The notes beneath the pieces were generated by a model, which was not told the DNA's origin, did not search any database, and was given only the letters and a program-made list of their open reading frames with translations. A DNA stretch of 19,153 bases from Candidatus Bathyarchaeota archaeon (GTDB taxonomy: Archaea; Thermoproteota; Bathyarchaeia; Bathyarchaeales; Bathyarchaeaceae). Where the stretch lies: assembly GCA_029879825.1 (NCBI GenBank), contig JAOUPL010000014.1:1-19153 (forward strand). The letters are read 5' to 3'. The position numbers and the translations under genes were made by a program. Of this stretch, positions 14,103-19,153 are shown piece after piece; within the stretch, counting starts at the first letter, position 1, and every line of letters starts with the position of its first letter.

Positions 14103-14189
14103 CCCCAAAAATGATTTTTGAAGCAATTTCCGTCACATGACTACTTTTCTAAGGCGTAGGAGGCCAAAAGCATAATCGTTCAGGCTTCT

Positions 14190-14221
14190 CAGCATCCGCC
14201 TTGACGAAACCGAAGATGCTG
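14190..14221. repeat. Inverted repeat between the two divergent hdr operons
   Basis: CAGCATC (14190-14196) and GATGCTG (14215-14221) are perfect 7-bp inverted copies 18 bases apart. They sit about midway between the two TATA boxes in the 287-base intergenic region. This could be a split operator for a regulator of both operons, or a hairpin if transcribed. The rest of the region shows no gene. Confidence 0.4.
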
Positions 14222-14246
14222 GCATAGGCCCCAGAGCAATTTCCAC

Positions 14247-14257
14247 TATTTTAATAA
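14247..14257 (+). promoter_or_regulatory. TATA box of the plus-strand hdrA operon
   Basis: TATTTTAATAA lies about 95 bases before the TTG start at 14348. It would start transcription near 14278 and leave a leader of about 70 bases containing the GGGGG at 14336-14340. Confidence 0.45.
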
Positions 14258-14347
14258 GGAAGGTGTTAGGAGTTATAAGCTTCTAGAAATACATCTCGAA
14301 GGGCCAATTTCCTTCAAGAAGAGTCGGCCAGAATTGGGGGCATAAAC

Positions 14348-15631
14348 TTGAGTGAAATGCAAGGAGTTCTCGTTATTGGAGGAGGAATAGCAGGGATGCA
14401 AGCGTCTCTCGACCTTGCGGACCAAGGTTTTACAGTGTACCTTGTCGAGAGGAACCCCAGCATTGGTGGAAGGATGGCTCAACTGGACAAAACGTTCCCC
14501 ACTCTGGACTGCGCCTCCTGCATAATGACTCCCAAGATGGTGGACGTAGGAAGACACCCAAACATAAAAATGCTCATATATTCTGAAATAACGAAAATCT
14601 CCAGAGCCGGAAAGAAGTTTAAAGTTAAAGTCCTCAGAAAGCCTAGGTACGTGGATGAGACAAAATGCATTGGTTGCGGTATCTGCGCACAGCATTGTCC
14701 AATCGAAATCCCAAACGAATTCGATGAAGGACTAGGTCTTCGAAAGGCGGTATATGTTCCGTTTCCTCAAGCTGTCCCTCTCATATACACGATTGACAAA
14801 GACAACTGTATAGAATGTGGGCTCTGCGAAAAAGTATGTGGAGCAGAGGCCGTTGATCCCAACCAAGAACCAGAAGAAGTTGAACTGGAAGTTGGTGCCA
14901 TTATTGTTGCCACAGGCTACAATTTGTTTGACTCAAGGAAAAAAGAAGAATATGGTTACGGTATTTATGATAATGTGATAACAGGACTGGAATTAGAGAG
15001 ACTCTTGAGTGCCTCCGGACCAACCGGAGGACACGTGTTAAGACCATCTGACGGAAAAATTCCCAAAAAAGTTGCTTTTTTGCAATGCGTCGGGTCTAGA
15101 GATGAAAAAGTTGGGAACCAGTATTGCTCTAGAGTTTGTTGTATGTACGCCACAAAGGAAGCAGAGTTAGTTAAAGAGCATGTTCCCGGAACTGAAACAA
15201 CAATCTTTTACATGGACATTCGGGCCTTCGGCAAGGGATACGAAGAGTTTTACATAAGAGCTGAGAAGGAATTTGGGATCAAATACGTCAAGGGTCGGGT
15301 TGCAGAAATCCTTGAAGATACTGCCTCCAAGAACCTGCTAATTCGAGCTGAAAATATTGAGTCAGGCGAGCTTATTGAAGAAGAAGTGGACATGGTGATT
15401 TTGTGTGCAGGATTAGTTCCAGCCCTAACAGATGAAATGAGAAAGATTCTGCCATTACCAATTGACGACTACGGATTTATCACCACTGCCCATCCAAAGA
15501 TTGATCCGGTTAGTACATCTCTCAAAGGCGTGTTTACAGCAGGCGTGGCGGAGGGACCAAAGGACATTCCCGACACGGTAGCTCAAGCTAGCGCCGCAGC
15601 CATGAAGGCATCAATAGTTGCTAAGGGGTAA
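14348..15631 (+). CDS. hdrA: HdrA-like subunit, short QmoA-like form (locus 2)
   Basis: Paralogue of the short HdrA in locus 1, 427 residues with the same layout. It has VLVIGGGIAGMQASLDLADQG (FAD), IGGRMAQLDKTFPTLDCASC (Cys55/58), and CIGCGICAQHCP (Cys107/110/113/117). CIECGLCEKVC (Cys154/157/160/164), SGPTGGHVLRPSDG, CVGSRDEKVGNQYCSRVCC, and a final GVAEGPKDIPD segment follow. There is no N-terminal CHCG domain and no C-terminal ferredoxin pair. The TTG at 14348 follows GGGGG by seven bases; the ATG at 14357 is an alternative that still keeps the whole FAD motif. It is the first gene of the plus-strand unit, six bases before the long hdrA. A 40-base piece (14460-14499) is 39/40 identical to its locus 1 counterpart. 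Confidence 0.94.
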   Translation: MSEMQGVLVIGGGIAGMQASLDLADQGFTVYLVERNPSIGGRMAQLDKTFPTLDCASCIMTPKMVDVGRHPNIKMLIYSEITKISRAGKKFKVKVLRKPRYVDETKCIGCGICAQHCPIEIPNEFDEGLGLRKAVYVPFPQAVPLIYTIDKDNCIECGLCEKVCGAEAVDPNQEPEEVELEVGAIIVATGYNLFDSRKKEEYGYGIYDNVITGLELERLLSASGPTGGHVLRPSDGKIPKKVAFLQCVGSRDEKVGNQYCSRVCCMYATKEAELVKEHVPGTETTIFYMDIRAFGKGYEEFYIRAEKEFGIKYVKGRVAEILEDTASKNLLIRAENIESGELIEEEVDMVILCAGLVPALTDEMRKILPLPIDDYGFITTAHPKIDPVSTSLKGVFTAGVAEGPKDIPDTVAQASAAAMKASIVAKG

Positions 15632-15637
15632 GAAGGA

Positions 15638-17641
15638 ATGCCCAAAGAGGAAGAGCCTAGAATCGGCGTATACATTTGTCACTGTGGGATAAACATAGCC
15701 GCTACTGTTGATGTTGAGGAGGTCGCAAAGTACGCGGAAAAATTGCCAAATGTCGTTGTGGCAAAACACTACGTTTACGTGTGCTCTTCCCCAGGTCAAT
15801 CCATGATTAAGGACGATATCGAAGAACACAAGCTTAACAGAGTGATAGTCGCATCTTGCTCTCCAACAATGCACGAACCCACCTTTAGAAAAGTCGTCGC
15901 AGAAGCCGGACTAAACCCGTACCTGTTTGAAATGGCCAACATAAGAGAACAATGCAGCTGGGTTCACCCAAAAGAACCACAAAAAGCAACAGAAAAAGCA
16001 AAAGATCTCATTAAGATGGCAGTGGCTAAATCCCGACTCTTGGAAAGGCTTCAGGTAAAAGAGGCAGGCGTCACATTACGAGCCTTGATAATTGGCGCTG
16101 GCATCTCTGGTATGAGATCTGCCTTGGATTTAGCCGACAGGGGTTTCGAGGTTCATTTGATAGAAAAAGCTCCAAGCATCGGGGGAAGGATGGCACAGTT
16201 AGACGAATTATATCCAACGAGCGAGTATGCGCTAGATGTTCTGAAACCAATTATGGATGCCGTTACGTCGCATCCAAAAATCAAACTGTTCACCAATTCG
16301 GAATTAGAGGCTTTAGACGGATTTATTGGGAACTTCAAAGCGAAAATCCGCGTAAAGCCAAGATACGTTACAAACGAATGTAATGCCTGCGGCAAATGCG
16401 AAACCGTATGCCCCATCGAAGTCTCAAACGACTTCGATTTTGGGCTGAGCAAAAGAAAAGCAGTTTATCTTCCTTTTACAGTGGCTATGCCCCGAACGTA
16501 TGTTATTGACTATGAAAATTGTAACAAATGCGGAAAGTGCATAGAGGTCTGTGAAAGAGGAGCAATTGATCTTAAAGAAAAGCCAATGAAGATGGAAGTT
16601 GATGTTGGAACAATCATCGTTGCGACGGGTCATGACTTATACGAGCCTCCCAAAGGCGAGTATGGCTACAAGGTTTACGATAATATCATAACGATGCCTC
16701 AACTTGAGAGGTTACTGGATGAAAACGGACCAACACAGGGTCAACTACAGTTTAAGGGTTCTACACCAAAAAGTGTGGTCTTCATCTCTTGTGTTGGATC
16801 AAGGCAGGAACCAGGAATCTATCAACCAATAGAGAAAGATCAGCAACTCAATAGATACTGTTCTCGCGTATGCTGCACAGCTACTTTCCAGAATGTCTTA
16901 TCAATAAAGAAAAAATACCCCGACACAAGAATTTACTATCTCTACCGTGATATCCGATCCTTCGGAAAAGGCCATGAAGAATACTATAGGAAAGCGAGCG
17001 AATCCGGTGTTCTTTTTTTGAAATACAAGCCTGAAGTGCCTCCTGTGGTTTCATCTGACCAGAAGGGCCTCTTAGTCACTGTCGAAGATATACTCACCAA
17101 TAATGAAACCATAGCCATTCCCGCGGATTTGGTGGTCTTAAACGTTGGTATGATACCACGCAATGATGCCTCTGACATACAAACTAAACTGAGAATTTCC
17201 AGAGGCGCTGACGGATTCTTCCAAGAGGCACATGCCAAGCTTAGGCCTTTAGAGACGCCTTTAGATGGAATTTACTTGGCTGGTACGACACAAGGTCCTA
17301 AGGATATTACGGAAAGCACGATCATGGGAAGTGCGGCGGCCGCGAAGGCGGCTATTCCGTTGGCAAGGGGCAAAGTCGAGGTTGAGCCCACAGTCGCTTC
17401 TGTGAATGAAGACATCTGTAAGGGATGTGGTAGGTGTGAAGAAGTCTGTGAATACGGCGCCATTAAAGTGGAAGAAACTGGCCCCTTCGACAGGGTGCCC
17501 ATGCTAGTTGCTAAGGTAACTGAGGCGCAGTGTAAGGGTTGCGGCTCGTGCTCGGTTGTATGCCCCAATGGAGCGATTACCATGAGGCACTTCACAAAAG
17601 AGCAGATCAAGGCCATGGTTAGGGCGGCAACAGGAGGATAA
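15638..17641 (+). CDS. hdrA: HdrA-like subunit, long form with internal ferredoxin insert (locus 2)
   Basis: A complete, canonical-looking HdrA of 667 residues. The N-terminal domain has YICHCGINIAATVDVEEV (Cys14/16), VASCSPTMHEPTFR and NIREQCSWVHP. The flavin fold (IIGAGISGMRSALDL) carries two internal clusters (Cys248/251/254/258 and 295/298/301/305). Then come CVGSRQEPGIY, YCSRVCC and GIYLAGTTQGPKDITE, and two C-terminal clusters (Cys594/597/600/604 and 632/635/638/642). Its locus 1 paralogue is about 70 residues shorter, chiefly because it lacks the internal clusters. Despite being complete it still follows a short HdrA, so the complex probably contains both. The ATG at 15638 lies behind AAGAAGGA; its end carries the GGAGG that serves the next gene. 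Bases 15902-16006 form the near-identical patch shared with locus 1. Confidence 0.95.
   Translation: MPKEEEPRIGVYICHCGINIAATVDVEEVAKYAEKLPNVVVAKHYVYVCSSPGQSMIKDDIEEHKLNRVIVASCSPTMHEPTFRKVVAEAGLNPYLFEMANIREQCSWVHPKEPQKATEKAKDLIKMAVAKSRLLERLQVKEAGVTLRALIIGAGISGMRSALDLADRGFEVHLIEKAPSIGGRMAQLDELYPTSEYALDVLKPIMDAVTSHPKIKLFTNSELEALDGFIGNFKAKIRVKPRYVTNECNACGKCETVCPIEVSNDFDFGLSKRKAVYLPFTVAMPRTYVIDYENCNKCGKCIEVCERGAIDLKEKPMKMEVDVGTIIVATGHDLYEPPKGEYGYKVYDNIITMPQLERLLDENGPTQGQLQFKGSTPKSVVFISCVGSRQEPGIYQPIEKDQQLNRYCSRVCCTATFQNVLSIKKKYPDTRIYYLYRDIRSFGKGHEEYYRKASESGVLFLKYKPEVPPVVSSDQKGLLVTVEDILTNNETIAIPADLVVLNVGMIPRNDASDIQTKLRISRGADGFFQEAHAKLRPLETPLDGIYLAGTTQGPKDITESTIMGSAAAAKAAIPLARGKVEVEPTVASVNEDICKGCGRCEEVCEYGAIKVEETGPFDRVPMLVAKVTEAQCKGCGSCSVVCPNGAITMRHFTKEQIKAMVRAATGG
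15902..16006 (+). repeat. Near-identical inverted repeat, arm 2 (inside long hdrA of locus 2)
   Basis: Matches the reverse complement of 10994-11098 at 103 of 105 bases, in the same codon phase. The arms are about 4.8 kb apart and face each other, enclosing hdrC, hdrB, both short hdrA genes and the intergenic region. Confidence 0.9.
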
Positions 17642-17646
17642 CTGAA

Positions 17647-19153
17647 ATGACATATGAACCAAGAATTGTGGCTTTTCTGTGCAATTGGTGCAGTTACATG
17701 GGAGCGAATCTCGCTGGCACAAGCAGAATCAGTTATCCACCTAATATAAGGATTATACGGATGATGTGCTCAGGAAGGGTTGACCCAGTTTTTGTTATCA
17801 GCGCCTTTGAGGCAGGAGCAGACGGGGTCTTAGTCTGTGGTTGTCACCCAGGAGACTGCCACTACGTGAGTGGAAATCTGAAGGCTGAAAAAAGAATTGA
17901 GACAACGAGAAAACTCGTAAAGTTGCTTGGGCTTGGACCTGAAAGACTTCGGCTGGAATGGGTTTCAACTTCTGAGGGTGGAAAATTCGCAGAGGTCGTA
18001 AAAGATTTTACAGAAAAACTGCGCAAAATGGGGCCGAGTCCATTAAAGGGTGAAGCTAACCCAGAAGTTCCGAAAGCTCCTCTAGACGTTCAAGAGGTTA
18101 TTAGGAAGGCAATCGCCGAAACGAACGTTCGATACTGTCTAGAATGTGGAAAGTGTTCTGGTAGTTGCCCAATATCGAGGCTTAACGAGGCTTACTCACC
18201 AAGGCGTACCGTTGAAAAATTTTTGATAGGTCTTGAGAATGAAGTCTTGCCCACCACGGATCTTTGGACGTGCCTGACATGCTTCACGTGCACCGAAAGG
18301 TGCCCATCAGATGTTAGGTTTCCATATTTTGTTAGGGCATGTAGGCGCGTGGCCCCTGTAGATGTAAAAGAAGAACTTTGTGCCCATAGAGGAATACCTA
18401 TGGCTCTATCGAGAATCATGACAAATCCAAAAATTAAGCAAGACCGAATGGACTGGCTTCCAGACGGGGCAGAAATTTCCGAAAAAGGCGACTTACTTTA
18501 CTTTGTTGGATGCTCCCCGTATTTGGATGTGGTTTTTGAAGATTTCAATTTAGGACTCATAAAGATTCCTCAAAGTGTAGTGAAGATACTTAACAAAGTG
18601 GGTATTAAACCAGTAATACTGAAGAACGAAAAATGTTGTGGCCACGATCTACTATGGACAGGAGACTTCGAAAATTTTGAAAAATTAGCCACAATAAATG
18701 CGACCAACTTCAAAGAAGCTGGGGCAAAGAAAATAGTTACTGCTTGTCCCGAAGGTTATAGAACCTTCAAAGAGGACTACCCCAAATTCCTCGAAAACTT
18801 TGATTTTGAAGTTCTACACATATCTGAACTCTTATCTGAATTAATCGACAAAGGAGAACTCAAATTCGACACGAAGATTGCGAGGAAAATTGTTTATCAC
18901 GACCCCTGTAGACTCGGGAGGCACATGGGCGTGTATGAGCCTCCCAGAAAGGTTTTAGCCAGTCTACCTGGAACCGAACTCGTTGAAATGGAGAGAAATC
19001 GACAAAACGCTCTTTGTTGTGGAGTGAGTTCTTGGCTATCCTGCAACAAGTACTCCAAGGGAGTCCAAATAGACAGGTTGAGAGAAGCGAAAGCCACTGG
19101 AGCAGATTTGCTGGTAACGGCATGCCATAAGTGTCAAATTCATTGGAAATGCG
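17647..19153 (+). CDS. MvhD-HdrC-HdrB fusion protein (3' end outside window)
   Basis: Open to the right edge, at least 502 residues. Residues 1 to about 138 are MvhD: FLCNWCSYMGANLAGTSR (Cys12/15), MMCSGRVDP (Cys41) and CGCHPGDCHY (Cys66/71). A short Pro-rich linker leads to an HdrC-type dicluster ferredoxin (Cys164/167/170/174, CLECGKCSGSCP; from Cys209, CLTCFTCTERCP). Two HdrB-type CCG domains follow. The first (GCSPYLD, EKCCGHD, ACPEGY) lacks the second Cys of the final pair. The second (DPCRLGRH, LCCGVSS, ACHKC, Cys493/496) is complete. The protein thus joins the electron-input adaptor directly to a disulfide-reducing HdrD-like unit, replacing the separate mvhD, hdrC and hdrB of locus 1. 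ATG at 17647 follows GGAGG by nine bases and lies five bases after the long hdrA stop. I see no frameshift at the junction. Confidence 0.93.
   Translation, partial: MTYEPRIVAFLCNWCSYMGANLAGTSRISYPPNIRIIRMMCSGRVDPVFVISAFEAGADGVLVCGCHPGDCHYVSGNLKAEKRIETTRKLVKLLGLGPERLRLEWVSTSEGGKFAEVVKDFTEKLRKMGPSPLKGEANPEVPKAPLDVQEVIRKAIAETNVRYCLECGKCSGSCPISRLNEAYSPRRTVEKFLIGLENEVLPTTDLWTCLTCFTCTERCPSDVRFPYFVRACRRVAPVDVKEELCAHRGIPMALSRIMTNPKIKQDRMDWLPDGAEISEKGDLLYFVGCSPYLDVVFEDFNLGLIKIPQSVVKILNKVGIKPVILKNEKCCGHDLLWTGDFENFEKLATINATNFKEAGAKKIVTACPEGYRTFKEDYPKFLENFDFEVLHISELLSELIDKGELKFDTKIARKIVYHDPCRLGRHMGVYEPPRKVLASLPGTELVEMERNRQNALCCGVSSWLSCNKYSKGVQIDRLREAKATGADLLVTACHKCQIHWKC

Overview
The window looks like a piece of an uncultured archaeal genome. 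The signs are an archaeal-type phosphoglycerate kinase, GGTGA/GGAGG-type ribosome binding sites, frequent TTG/GTG starts, TATA-like promoters, a class II (B12-dependent) ribonucleotide reductase, and a heavy load of heterodisulfide-reductase (Hdr) genes. A Bathyarchaeia-like or other TACK-group anaerobe is my best guess, but that is inference. No hydrogenase large subunit, no methyl-CoM reductase, no tRNA or rRNA, no transposase and no CRISPR array is visible.

Layout. (1) 1-3.2 kb: the 3' part of nrdJ running in from the left edge and a stem-loop/T-rich terminator; a small unknown putative membrane protein; and a Ca2+/cation antiporter on the minus strand. (2) 3.3-5.6 kb: a minus-strand gap-pgk glycolytic pair. 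It joins a class I (bacterial/eukaryotic-type) GAPDH to an archaeal PGK, which is unusual for an archaeon. (3) 5.7-8.8 kb: an SRPBCC protein flanked on both sides by decayed copies of the 3' end of a small cysteine-containing gene. The intact copy lies at 8452-8736. Between them are an HdrD-like (HdrC+HdrB fusion) protein and a DUF2096-like protein. (4) 8.8-14.1 kb, minus strand: a compact operon hdrC-hdrB-hdrA(short)-hdrA(long)-mvhD, whose last product carries a C-terminal winged-helix domain. (5) 14.3-19.15 kb, plus strand, divergent from (4): a second cassette hdrA(short)-hdrA(long)-mvhD, in which MvhD is fused to an HdrC+HdrB module. This last gene runs off the right edge.

How the genes may work together. 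Each Hdr cassette encodes a split HdrA: a short QmoA-like subunit with the FAD fold and two ferredoxin clusters, and a long subunit with the N-terminal CHCG domain, an FAD fold and C-terminal ferredoxins. Each also encodes an MvhD adaptor and a disulfide-reducing HdrB-type (CCG) unit, either separate (locus 1) or fused to MvhD (locus 2). This is the equipment of a soluble flavin-based electron-bifurcating or confurcating complex. The disulfide substrate and the electron donor cannot be read from this window.

The most striking hidden signal is a 105-nt patch, 103/105 identical, shared in inverted orientation by the two long hdrA genes (10994-11098 and 15902-16006). The surrounding coding sequence of the same genes is clearly diverged. 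It could be a recent gene-conversion tract, a substrate for an in-frame inversion that would swap the upstream and downstream halves of the two operons, or an assembly join. The second notable signal is the set of three copies of the small-gene 3' end around the SRPBCC gene.
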